This document shows, piece by piece, positions 45,397 through 54,187 of a stretch of 64,000 nt of DNA. Position 1 is the first letter of the stretch; each line of letters opens with the position of its first letter. A program made the position numbers and the translations under genes. The notes beneath the pieces are model-generated. The model searched no databases. It had not been told where the DNA came from and saw only the letters and a program-made list of their open reading frames with translations. This DNA is from Sporosarcina sp. ACRSM (GTDB lineage: Bacteria > Bacillota > Bacilli > Bacillales_A > Planococcaceae): assembly GCF_022346545.1 (NCBI RefSeq), contig NZ_JAKRNU010000001.1, positions 310,001 through 374,000 of the forward strand. Direction: 5' to 3'.

Positions 45397-46443
45397 TCAC
45401 TTTGCCTCCTTTTTCTTAGACATCCGGCTTAAAATAACACGAATAATATAACCCGATGCTACAAAGAAAATGATGAGTGCAATTACAATGGAAACAATTT
45501 CAACTGGAACCCCAGCCGCATTCGGCATATTCCCCGCACCGTACTTGAGTGACCCGAATAATGAAGCACCGAAAATGACGCCAAGCGGTGTATTGGCACC
45601 TAATAGCGCAACCGCGATACCATCGAAACCAATCCCTGTAAAACCGCCACGAGATGCCATATAACCGAATGTTCCGAGCGCTTCCATCGCTCCTCCCAGA
45701 CCGGCAAAGACGCCCGAAATGACCATCGAGAGTACAATATTCTTACTAACATTCATCCCGGCATATTGAGAAGCATGGGCGTTGAAACCAACCGATTTTA
45801 ACTCGTACCCCGTTTTCGTTTTTTCCAAGATAAACCACATGACGACAACCATCGCAAGCGCGACGAGAATGCCATAGTGAAGCGTTGAAAAATCCGTTAA
45901 ATTCGATAGGAATTCAGATCGTAACGAAGCCGTTTTATGAATCGTTTCTGTTTTATAACCTCCATCTGACACGGCTTTAATGAGCGCATTAACCACATGA
46001 AGCGCTATGTAGTTCATCATGATTGTTACGATTACTTCATGGACATGTAACTTTGCTTTCAAAATGCCCGGTATTAGACCCCAAATGGCCCCGGCAGCTG
46101 CTGCAGCAAGCAATGCGAGCGGTAAGTGAATGATTTTCGGCAATTCGACGGCCGCTCCTACATAAGCTGCTGCGAACCAGCCGACGATCAGTTGCCCTTC
46201 CACTCCGATATTGAACAATCCTGTACGGAACGCGAAGGCCACCGCAAGCCCTGCTAAAATATAGGGACTGATTTGCCGGATCGTTTCGCCGATCGCATAA
46301 GCATCTCCGAAAATACCTTCCCATAAAGCGATGTATCCCTGAATCGGATCATAGCCGCTTAATAGCATCACAATCGCTCCAACGAGCAAACCGAGAAAAA
46401 TGGAAATGATAGGTACAAGGAGATTGACAACTCTATTTGACAT
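45397..46443 (-). CDS. nupP: Nucleoside ABC transporter permease NupP (YufP)
   Basis: 348 residues with about ten membrane helices. Family landmarks: AFRTGLFNIGVEGQLIVG, HVHEVIVTIMMNYIALH and TKTGYELKSVGFNAHASQYAG. The start overlaps the end of nupO by 11 bases. Works with NupQ and the NupO ATPase to import nucleosides, by analogy with B. subtilis YufNOPQ. Confidence 0.92.
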   Translation of the reverse strand: MSNRVVNLLVPIISIFLGLLVGAIVMLLSGYDPIQGYIALWEGIFGDAYAIGETIRQISPYILAGLAVAFAFRTGLFNIGVEGQLIVGWFAAAYVGAAVELPKIIHLPLALLAAAAAGAIWGLIPGILKAKLHVHEVIVTIMMNYIALHVVNALIKAVSDGGYKTETIHKTASLRSEFLSNLTDFSTLHYGILVALAMVVVMWFILEKTKTGYELKSVGFNAHASQYAGMNVSKNIVLSMVISGVFAGLGGAMEALGTFGYMASRGGFTGIGFDGIAVALLGANTPLGVIFGASLFGSLKYGAGNMPNAAGVPVEIVSIVIALIIFFVASGYIIRVILSRMSKKKEAK

Positions 46444-48004
46444 CGCGATCCTCTCCTTCTTTCAGTACTACTTTGTCCCCGTCTGTTGCTAATTCTTCTT
46501 TCGAATGTCCGGCCATTAGTAAGCCAAGTTCCTGTTCGGACGTTTCCGCAGGGATGACCGTATCTACAATTTTGCCATCATAGATAACCGCAATCCGGTC
46601 CGAGACGTTCATCACCTCATCCAGCTCAAAGGAAATGAGCAAAACCGCTTTTCCATTATCTCGCTGTTCAATCAATCTTTTATGGATGAACTCAATCGCA
46701 CCAACGTCAAGTCCGCGTGTCGGCAATGCGGCGATCAGAAGATCCGGATTCCGTTCCACCTCACGTCCGATAATGAGCTTTTGCTGATTTCCTCCAGAAA
46801 GCGCTCTTGCCCGTTCATGCTCACCTTGCGTTCTGACGTCGTAAGCTTCGATGATTTCTTTCGCTTTTTCTGAAACTACTTTGTATTGCATAATCCCATT
46901 TTTAGATAAAGGCCCATGATAATACGATTGCAAAGCCGCATTATAGCCGACAGAAAAGTCCAATACTAAACCATGCTTATGACGGTCTTGCGGTATATGC
47001 CCGACACCTGTTTCCGTAATTTCCCGCGGTTTTTTGCCTGTAACGTCTTTTGAATTGATGGTGATTTTCCCACTTTTCACTTTTCGTAGACCTGTAATTG
47101 CCTCGATCAGTTCGGATTGTCCGTTGCCGTCGATTCCGGCGATTCCGATGATTTCTCCTCTGCGTACGGAAAGGTTCAAGCCCTTCACTTTTTCAACACC
47201 CCGATAATCTTCGACAACGAGGTTTTCGATATGTAACACTTCTTCCCTCGGGCTGGAAGGACCTTTTTCCGTCTTAAATGTCACCTGACGTCCGACCATC
47301 AATTCCGCCAATTGTTGCGGATCAGATTCAGCAGTGATGACCGTTCCAATCCCTTTCCCTTTTCGGATGACAGTCACTCGATCCGATACATCCATAATTT
47401 CCTGAAGCTTATGCGTAATAATGATAATCGACTTATTTTCTTCGATCAGCTTTTTCATAATCGTAATCAATTCATCGATTTCCTGCGGTGTCAGAGAAGC
47501 AGTCGGCTCGTCAAAAATCAAAATTTCCGCTCCCCGGTAAAGAGTTTTCAAAATTTCTACCCGCTGTTGCATCCCCACCGAAATATCTTCAATTTTGGCA
47601 TCGGGATCCACATCCAGACCGTATAGTTTAGAAATTTCTGCAACCTTTTTGGCTGCATCTTTAATGTTGATCACACCCATTTTTTTCGGTTCATTGCCCA
47701 ATATGATATTTTCAGTAACAGTCAAATTTTCCACGAGCATGAAATGTTGGTGGACCATTCCAATTCCAAGATCATTCGCGATGTTCGGATTCGTGATGTT
47801 GACCTTTTCGCCGCGCACACGGATTTCTCCGCCTTCAGGCTGATACAACCCGAAAAGGACATTCATCAAGGTCGATTTCCCTGCTCCATTTTCACCTAAT
47901 AGCGCATGAATTTCCCCTTTTTTTAGTTGGAGAGTAATATTATCGTTCGCAACGAAATTCCCGAATTCTTTGCGTATATTAAGCATTTCAATTACATATT
48001 CCAA
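46433..48004 (-). CDS. nupO: Nucleoside ABC transporter ATP-binding protein NupO (YufO)
   Basis: 523 residues with two ABC domains. The first has GENGAGKST, and LIFDEPTASLTPQE; the second has a degenerate Walker A (GIDGNGQSELIEAI), signature LSGGNQQKLIIGRE and AALPTRGLDVGAIE. This asymmetry is normal for the sugar/nucleoside ABC class. The start is TTG giving MEYVIEMLNIRK, as in B. subtilis YufO, about 11 bases after GGGAGG. The longer frame upstream overlaps the nupN trailer. Confidence 0.93.
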   Translation of the reverse strand: MEYVIEMLNIRKEFGNFVANDNITLQLKKGEIHALLGENGAGKSTLMNVLFGLYQPEGGEIRVRGEKVNITNPNIANDLGIGMVHQHFMLVENLTVTENIILGNEPKKMGVINIKDAAKKVAEISKLYGLDVDPDAKIEDISVGMQQRVEILKTLYRGAEILIFDEPTASLTPQEIDELITIMKKLIEENKSIIIITHKLQEIMDVSDRVTVIRKGKGIGTVITAESDPQQLAELMVGRQVTFKTEKGPSSPREEVLHIENLVVEDYRGVEKVKGLNLSVRRGEIIGIAGIDGNGQSELIEAITGLRKVKSGKITINSKDVTGKKPREITETGVGHIPQDRHKHGLVLDFSVGYNAALQSYYHGPLSKNGIMQYKVVSEKAKEIIEAYDVRTQGEHERARALSGGNQQKLIIGREVERNPDLLIAALPTRGLDVGAIEFIHKRLIEQRDNGKAVLLISFELDEVMNVSDRIAVIYDGKIVDTVIPAETSEQELGLLMAGHSKEELATDGDKVVLKEGEDRDVK

Positions 48005-48113
48005 TGGATTCACTTCCTCCCAATTGGGTTTAATATTGACACAAGAAAAGATTCCATATAAATATGGAAACTTTTCTTCTATCAACTCGAATGTCTTGAA
48101 TTGAAACAGTGAA

Positions 48114-48131
48114 GGCCGGATTAAACCGGCC
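48114..48131 (-). other. Stem-loop between nupN and nupO
   Basis: GGCCGG-TTTAAT-CCGGCC right after the nupN stop, without a T-run. It probably protects the 3' end of the nupN message or weakens read-through, giving more binding protein than transporter. Confidence 0.55.
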
Positions 48132-48154
48132 CTCATCGTTGTTCACTTGTATAA

Positions 48155-49234
48155 TCATTTAGATGGAACTTCCGGCACTTCGATTTCACCTGCTGCGATT
48201 TTTTTCGCATACTCATCGATTTGAGCAAGAACATCTTCCGGAATGGCACCGCGTGAATCGGCTAGTGCAATTCCATTATCTGCAAGACCATATGTGATTG
48301 TTTCTCCGCCCGGGAATTGTCCATCCCGTGCTAGTTCAGCCACATTTTTCACGGCTACATCTACGCGCTTCAGCATGGAAGTCAACGTAATGTTGTCCTC
48401 GCCGACTTGTCCTTCATCATACTGGTCAGCATCTACACCAATCACCCAAACGTATGCATCTTTATCGGCAGTTTTACGTTCTTTTGCTTCAGAAAATACA
48501 CCGTTCCCTGTCGCACCGGCAGCATGGAAAATGATATCCACACCGGAAGAATACATCCGGTTCGCTTGCGCTTTACCGAGTTCTGCTTTGTCGAATGCAC
48601 CTGTATATTGTACGTCAACTGTAATATCAGGATTTACAGCTGCGACCCCTTCTACAAAACCTGCATGAAAACGTTCAATTACCGGTAATTCCATTCCACC
48701 AACAAAACCGACTTTATTCGATTTTGTCATTAGTGCAGCCGCAACACCCGCAAGATAGGAACCTTCGTGCTCTTTGAACATGATGCTTGCCACGTTCGGA
48801 CGGTCTGAAATTTCATCTACCAAACCGAACATTTTGTCCGGCTGCTGATCTGCAACTGTTTCGATTGCATCTTTCAATAGATAACCGATTCCGTAGACTA
48901 AATCAAAATCACGACGGACCAAGCGATTCAAGTTCGGTTCATATTCGGCATCGCTTTTGGATTCCAAGTAGTCAAAACCACCATCGCCTTTTTCAAGATT
49001 GTTCTCTGCACCGTATTCTTGAATCCCTGTCCAAGCCGATTGGTTGAACGATTTGTCATCCACCCCGCCTGTATCCGTGATCATAGCGATTGAAAATTGT
49101 TCCTCACCAGATCCCTCTGTAGAGCCTGTACCTTCGTTGTCTTTCGCATTATCCGTTCCCGTTCCGCAAGCACTTAGTAAAGTACCGGCAGCAAGAAGCA
49201 TGGACATCGCCAGACCAAATTTACGTTTACTCAT
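48155..49234 (-). CDS. nupN: BMP-family nucleoside-binding lipoprotein NupN
   Basis: 359 residues. Lipoprotein signal with lipobox LLSAC (Cys near 23), Gly/Ser/Glu-rich linker, then a Med/BMP domain starting FSIAMITDTGGVDDKSFNQ, with GIGYLLKDAI and IDIIFHAAGATGNGVF-type ligand-binding blocks. It delivers nucleosides to NupPQ. Very similar in sequence to the next gene upstream (49695-50756), so the two are a tandem duplication. The 460-bp gap between them (49235-49694) contains repeat R1-C and a terminator; otherwise I see nothing coding there. Confidence 0.92.
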   Translation of the reverse strand: MSKRKFGLAMSMLLAAGTLLSACGTGTDNAKDNEGTGSTEGSGEEQFSIAMITDTGGVDDKSFNQSAWTGIQEYGAENNLEKGDGGFDYLESKSDAEYEPNLNRLVRRDFDLVYGIGYLLKDAIETVADQQPDKMFGLVDEISDRPNVASIMFKEHEGSYLAGVAAALMTKSNKVGFVGGMELPVIERFHAGFVEGVAAVNPDITVDVQYTGAFDKAELGKAQANRMYSSGVDIIFHAAGATGNGVFSEAKERKTADKDAYVWVIGVDADQYDEGQVGEDNITLTSMLKRVDVAVKNVAELARDGQFPGGETITYGLADNGIALADSRGAIPEDVLAQIDEYAKKIAAGEIEVPEVPSK

Positions 49235-49430
49235 TGTGGAACCTCCCCCAGTTTTTTTATATTAGTAGGACGTGTGAACGTCTCATACCCCTATTCAATC
49301 GCTGTGAAAGCCGAGATCGCATTTTCTCTAATTTAGCCATATCCCATTCAGGTATGTAACCAGCCATAAAGCAAATTCCAGTGAAATCTTTTCTCTATGG
49401 CATCTCGATTATGAAGTTGTAATATGTATT

Positions 49431-49626
49431 TTATCTTCATTCAGCAGAAGATTCCCACCTCTATAGGTGGCGGGATGAATGCCGGTTTTGTTTCCCGTTC
49501 AGTGGGTGTCCAAACGCCCGCTGAAAGAAGATAAAGCCTCCGGCGGATGTCACAGATTTTGAAAGGAGTTAATTGAGCTTTGCTCAATTCAAAATCTGGA
49601 CGCAATTACGCCGAGGCGTAATTGAT
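49431..49626 (+). repeat. Dispersed structured repeat R1, copy C
   Basis: 196 bp, in the opposite direction to its flanking genes. The outer helix is the second type, ATCTTCATTCAGC with GCTGAAAGAAGAT; the small hairpin is GGGTGT-CCAA-ACGCCC; the core is GCCTCCGGCGGATGTCAC; then CAGATTTTG/CAAAATCTG capped by AATTGAGC-TTT-GCTCAATT, and the end hairpin CAATTACGCC-GA-GGCGTAATTG. Confidence 0.85.
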
Positions 49627-49661
49627 CGTCACAAGATAGCGTTTTCTAAGTTAGAAACAAG

Positions 49662-49685
49662 GGAGACAGAACAATGTCTGCCTCC
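49662..49685 (-). terminator. Stem-loop after the second BMP lipoprotein gene
   Basis: GGAG..AGACA pairs with TGTCTCC across a small bulge, ten bases beyond the stop. T-run is short. Confidence 0.5.
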
Positions 49686-49694
49686 GTTCTTTAA

Positions 49695-50756
49695 TTATTT
49701 TGTCGGGAATTCAGGAACTTCGATTTCGCCTGCCGCGATTTTTTGCTTAAATTCGTCCAACTTCGCAAGGACATCCTCCGGAATAGCTCCGCGTGAATCC
49801 GTAAGCGCCATTCCCTCTTCGGCTAGACCGTATGTTTTCACTTCACCGCCAGGGAATTCTCCGTCACGGGCAAGTTCTGAAATGTCTTTAACGGCTATAT
49901 CTACACGCTTCAGTAAAGAAGTCATGGTGACGTTTTGGTCGCCGACTTGTCCTTCATCATACTGGTCAGAATCGACACCGATGACCCATACGTCGGCATC
50001 CTTATTAGCGGATTTACGTTCTTTTGCCTCTGAAAATACACCATTGCCCGTCGCACCTGCAGCATGGAAAATAATATCTACACCTGAGGTATACATACGG
50101 TTCGCTTGCGCTTTACCAAGTTCCGCTTTATCGAATGCACCGGTATACTGTACATCAACTTTGATATCAGGGTTCACTGCTTCAACACCAGCTACAAAAC
50201 CTGCATGGAAGCGTTCAATAACGGGGATTTCCATTCCACCGATAAACCCGACCTTATCCGTCTTCGTCATGAGTGCAGCTGTCGCTCCTGCAAGGAAAGC
50301 ACCTTCCTGCTCTTTGAACATGATGCTGACAACGTTTGGACGGTCGGCGATCTCATCGACCAGACCGAACATCTTCTCCGGATGTTGATCCGCAATTGTT
50401 TCCATCGCATCTTTCAATAAGTAACCGATCCCGTATACTAAATCAAAATCGCGACGGACCAATCTGTTCAAGTTGGGTTCGAATTCCGCATCACTTTTCG
50501 ACTCCAAGTAATCGAAACCGCCATCGCCCTTTTCAAGGTTGTTTTCTTTTCCAAAATCTTGGATCCCTTTCCAAGCGGATTGGTTGAATGATTTGTCATC
50601 TACACCGTTGACATCTGTAATCATTGCAATGGAGAAGTTATCTTCTTCAGATCCTGCCTTCTCATTGTTTTTTTCTTTGCCTGATCCACATGCACCAAGG
50701 ATTGTACCCGCTGCAAGGACGAGTGACATTGCAAGTCCAAATTTGCGTTTGTTCAC
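49695..50756 (-). CDS. BMP-family nucleoside-binding lipoprotein, paralogue of NupN
   Basis: 353 residues from a GTG eight bases after GGAGG (product MNKRKFGLAMS); a longer frame starts in front of the ribosome site. Lipobox ILGAC, short charged linker, then the same BMP domain as NupN with close similarity along the whole length (FSIAMITDVNGVDDKSFNQ, GIGYLLKDAM, FHAAGATGNGVFSEAKERK). Its linker is shorter and its C-terminus ends EFPTK. It follows nupR by 47 bases and is probably transcribed with it. Two binding proteins for one transporter could widen substrate range. Confidence 0.9.
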   Translation of the reverse strand: MNKRKFGLAMSLVLAAGTILGACGSGKEKNNEKAGSEEDNFSIAMITDVNGVDDKSFNQSAWKGIQDFGKENNLEKGDGGFDYLESKSDAEFEPNLNRLVRRDFDLVYGIGYLLKDAMETIADQHPEKMFGLVDEIADRPNVVSIMFKEQEGAFLAGATAALMTKTDKVGFIGGMEIPVIERFHAGFVAGVEAVNPDIKVDVQYTGAFDKAELGKAQANRMYTSGVDIIFHAAGATGNGVFSEAKERKSANKDADVWVIGVDSDQYDEGQVGDQNVTMTSLLKRVDIAVKDISELARDGEFPGGEVKTYGLAEEGMALTDSRGAIPEDVLAKLDEFKQKIAAGEIEVPEFPTK

Positions 50757-50803
50757 TGTTGGAACCTCCATTTTTCACATTTTTAGTAGAGCGCTTTAAC
50801 TTC

Positions 50804-51532
50804 TTATACCCGTTTACGTACGACATGAAAACTGAATTTATCAGCCCTGAAATAGTTTTTTGAGTAAAGGACCATCTCGCCTTCCTCACTGTAATGATGT
50901 TGCAGAAGGACAAGGAGCGGTACATCGACTCCACATCGCAGAATCGCGGAGGCTTCATCATCATAGCCTACCGGTTCGATATGCGCCACAGCCTGTGTAA
51001 TACGAAGGGTCCCATTTTTTTCGATCGCGTCGAAAATGGACTCGTTCATAAGCGTTGCCGTACCCGACGGCAAATGCTTTGCAAGAACATGATCGATGCA
51101 ATAGACGACCGGTTCATGATCTGCAGTCCGCACCCTTTTGATCGTCACAAGTCGATCTTCTTCATTACAACTAAACTTGGCGATATCCTCATCGCAAGGT
51201 ACCATTTCGGAAACTTCCATGAAAATCGTCCCAGGCTCCATGCCGGCATCTCGAATCATGGAAGAAACACTGGACAATTGTTCAATGCCGGAAGAAAACA
51301 GTGGTCTCGAATTGACGAATGTACCGACACCGTGTTTCCGTACGATGACCTTCTCCTCTTCCAGTACACGAAGCGCTTCACGCAGTGTAGCACGGCTGAC
51401 GCCTAAGGAGCGGGCAAGTTCGTATTCGGATGGGAAACGCTCGTTTTCTCTGAATACCCCTGATTCTATATCTTTTTTTAAACGTTCGATTACCTGTACG
51501 TACAGATGCCTATGGTCCGCCTTTACCATCAT
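50804..51532 (-). CDS. nupR: GntR-family transcriptional regulator, probable NupR
   Basis: 242 residues: N-terminal GntR winged helix (FPSEYELARSLGVSRATLREALRVLEEEK) and a C-terminal UTRA ligand domain (HutC subfamily; VKRVRTADHEPVVYC-like, LYSKNYFRADKFSFHV). In B. subtilis NupR (YmfC) represses the nupNOPQ nucleoside importer; there the regulator lies beside spoIIIE and the transporter elsewhere, while here they are adjacent. A 13-base palindrome (51548-51560) just upstream may be its operator. Start at the first of two ATGs; either is possible. Confidence 0.88.
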   Translation of the reverse strand: MMVKADHRHLYVQVIERLKKDIESGVFRENERFPSEYELARSLGVSRATLREALRVLEEEKVIVRKHGVGTFVNSRPLFSSGIEQLSSVSSMIRDAGMEPGTIFMEVSEMVPCDEDIAKFSCNEEDRLVTIKRVRTADHEPVVYCIDHVLAKHLPSGTATLMNESIFDAIEKNGTLRITQAVAHIEPVGYDDEASAILRCGVDVPLLVLLQHHYSEEGEMVLYSKNYFRADKFSFHVVRKRV

Positions 51533-51547
51533 ACCATCCCCCTCAGC

Positions 51548-51560
51548 GAGGTCAGACCTC
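51548..51560. promoter_or_regulatory. Possible NupR operator
   Basis: GAGGTCAGACCTC is a perfect inverted repeat of GAGGTC around one base, 16 bases upstream of the nupR start. Its form fits GntR-family operators and suggests autoregulation. I found no clear second copy before the nupN genes. Confidence 0.45.
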
Positions 51561-51673
51561 TGATGTTAAACGTCACTACTAAACATCCATACTATATCAC
51601 TTTCATCATACAAATTAAACTAGTCTTTTCAAATTTCTTTTGAAAATTCCTCGACTTCAGGCAAGATAGGCAT

Positions 51674-54025
51674 TTAGTAATAATTCCCTTCATCTTTGCT
51701 GATCAGCACTTGGCGTGGCTTGCTTCCTTCTGGTGGTCCGACGACTCCGCGCATTTCCATCTGATCGACGATGCGGGCCGCTCTCGAGTATCCGATTCGG
51801 AATCGACGTTGTAACATCGAAACAGACGCTGTTTGCATATCGACAACCAGTTGGACGGCTTCGTCATACAGGTCATCTGTTTCCTCATGCGGTTCTACTA
51901 CCTCCACTTCCGTCGGAATCATTTCTTCTTGATACTGTGCTTTTTGTTGTTCAATGACAAAATCGACAATCGCTTCTACTTCACTGTCGGATACAAAAGC
52001 CCCCTGAATCCTGACCGGCTTCGACACACCAGCTGGCAGGAATAGCATATCTCCTCTTCCAAGTAGTTTTTCGGCACCGCCACTATCCAAAATCGTGCGG
52101 GAATCGATCGCAGAGGAAACGGCAAACGCAATTCTGGATGGGATGTTCGCTTTAATGATCCCCGTGATGACATCCACACTCGGCCGCTGCGTTGCGATAA
52201 TCAGATGGATTCCGGCAGCACGCGCCATCTGGGCAAGCCTTGTGATGGAATCCTCCACTTCGCTGGAAGCCACCATCATAAGGTCCGCCAACTCATCAAC
52301 AATGACAACGATATAAGGCATGCGCGGATGCTTTTCCTCGTTCTCTTGATTCCACACATCGATATGTTCATTATAGCCTTCAATATTTCTTGTACCCGTA
52401 TGTGAAAATAGTTCATAGCGTCTTTCCATTTCAGAGACAACTTTTTGAAGCGCTTGAGATGCTTTCCGTGGGTCCGTTACAACCGGAGCGAGAAGATGAG
52501 GCACTCCATTATAGACATTCAACTCCACCATCTTCGGGTCGATCATCATCATTTTCACTTCGTGAGGTTTCGCTCGCATTAAAATACTGACGATAATGCC
52601 GTTGATGCACACACTTTTCCCGCTCCCGGTCGAACCCGCAATGAGCATATGGGGCATTTTGTTCAACTCTGCAAGCATCGCTTTTCCAGTAACATCACGC
52701 CCTAAAGAGATCATCAGTTTGGAATCCGGGCGACTGTTCTCATTCGATTCGATGACTTCACGCAGGCTAACGACTGCAATGGAGCTGTTCGGGACTTCGA
52801 TGCCGACAGCAGATTTACCCGGAATAGGGGCTTCGATCCGAATGCCACTCGCTGCCAATGCAAGCGCAATATCATCGGCAAGCCCGACAATCCGGCTCAC
52901 TTTGACACCTGTATCAGGCAACACTTCATATTTCGTCACAGCCGGGCCTAGATGCACTTCCGTCACTTTCGCCTTGACACCGAAGCTAAGGAAGGTCCGT
53001 TCCAACTTTTGCGCATTTGCCTGGATGGAATCGAATTCCCCCGATTGGTCATTCAAAGGAGTCTGTTTCAATAGAGAGGCGGGCGGAAGGACATACGACT
53101 CATTCTCCTCTTCCCCCGTAACACCTGTGTAGGATGTCGCTTCATCCAATACTTCCGATTGTTCAGCGGCATCAGGTTGCTCCCGTTCTCGTTCTTTCGC
53201 GATTGGCGCCTGCTCATCCGGTATCGGTTTTTCTATTCTTTCACTGAATGCAGAAATGATTGGCTGCGACACCACTTCCTCTGTACTCGGCTCAGGCACC
53301 ACCTGATCTTCTTCCGTCTCAATCGGTACCCGTTTCTTCTTATTCTTCGATCGAGTAGCTCTTGTACGTGCAGCTGCTGTCGACTTTTTCAGTTCGGTTG
53401 TCACGAATAGGCTTTTCATACGCTTCCAATATTGCGGGAAATGCTCGACAACATACGGCACAAGCGCTTTCCCCGTCAACAAGATGAAGCCTATGAGGAA
53501 CAACAGTACACCGGCGACCATCGCTCCCGCGGAATCGAGCAACGAATGGAACATAGCAAATAGAACAGCTCCTGCCATCCCGCCTCCAAGCGCCCCGCTC
53601 CTTGAAGCGATGCCATCATTCGTAATGAGGATCTTCCATGTTTCCTTTAATGCCGAATCAGACATGAGAACCCTGCTTTCATATAACTCCTTAAACAAAT
53701 AAATGTGACTGAATAACACGAAGCTCGCAAGTATGAATAAACAACCGCTGACTACACGGTTTTTCCAACCGCCCATCGTCCGTTTGATCATGAACATCAG
53801 AGCCTGAATGATGAGGAGTAGCGGAATCGCACTATACCAATTTCCGAGGATGAACCGGGATAAGGATGACAGGCTCCTGCCAACAATCCCGAATTCGAAT
53901 ATCAGTATGATTGCTAGACCGATCATTGCTAAGCCGATCACTTCATACAATAAAGGATTCAAACCTGTCGACTTTTTACTTTGGGCGGCTGTCTTCTTTT
54001 TCTTTTTTTTCGATTTGCTAGCCAT
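51674..54025 (-). CDS. spoIIIE: DNA translocase FtsK/SpoIIIE
   Basis: 783 residues. Four N-terminal membrane helices (within the first 175), a charged linker (about 205-310), RecA-like motor with Walker [15 protein letters not shown] and [18 protein letters not shown], and a C-terminal gamma winged helix ([20 protein letters not shown]). It pumps the chromosome into the forespore at the septum. At this locus (beside nupR and rnjB) B. subtilis has spoIIIE; size is also right. ATG with GGAGAGGAG upstream. The gap to nupR (51533-51673) has only the possible operator. Confidence 0.93.
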   Translation of the reverse strand: MASKSKKKKKKTAAQSKKSTGLNPLLYEVIGLAMIGLAIILIFEFGIVGRSLSSLSRFILGNWYSAIPLLLIIQALMFMIKRTMGGWKNRVVSGCLFILASFVLFSHIYLFKELYESRVLMSDSALKETWKILITNDGIASRSGALGGGMAGAVLFAMFHSLLDSAGAMVAGVLLFLIGFILLTGKALVPYVVEHFPQYWKRMKSLFVTTELKKSTAAARTRATRSKNKKKRVPIETEEDQVVPEPSTEEVVSQPIISAFSERIEKPIPDEQAPIAKEREREQPDAAEQSEVLDEATSYTGVTGEEENESYVLPPASLLKQTPLNDQSGEFDSIQANAQKLERTFLSFGVKAKVTEVHLGPAVTKYEVLPDTGVKVSRIVGLADDIALALAASGIRIEAPIPGKSAVGIEVPNSSIAVVSLREVIESNENSRPDSKLMISLGRDVTGKAMLAELNKMPHMLIAGSTGSGKSVCINGIIVSILMRAKPHEVKMMMIDPKMVELNVYNGVPHLLAPVVTDPRKASQALQKVVSEMERRYELFSHTGTRNIEGYNEHIDVWNQENEEKHPRMPYIVVIVDELADLMMVASSEVEDSITRLAQMARAAGIHLIIATQRPSVDVITGIIKANIPSRIAFAVSSAIDSRTILDSGGAEKLLGRGDMLFLPAGVSKPVRIQGAFVSDSEVEAIVDFVIEQQKAQYQEEMIPTEVEVVEPHEETDDLYDEAVQLVVDMQTASVSMLQRRFRIGYSRAARIVDQMEMRGVVGPPEGSKPRQVLISKDEGNYY

Positions 54026-54073
54026 TTTCTCCTCTCCCCCTTTGTAATTGTAATTATGTAAACTCTACTGAAA

Positions 54074-54110
54074 AAGGATTTCCGGCCGCTCAGACGGCAA
54101 GGAAATCCTT
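54074..54110 (-). terminator. Terminator between rnjB and spoIIIE
   Basis: AAGGATTTCC pairs with GGAAATCCTT. It lies 78 bases after the rnjB stop and 49 bases before the spoIIIE start. Confidence 0.75.
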
Positions 54111-54187
54111 CAGATCGGTACTATGGTTGACATACGATTCAGTGTGTTTTTTAGACGTTCGACATTCGCTTCAAATGCTGAAGCAAA

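Noticed and set aside
49573..50388. 271-codon plus-strand open frame opposite the second BMP gene
   Set aside because: Mirror of a well-supported conserved gene; starts inside R1-C and has no ribosome site or recognisable product.
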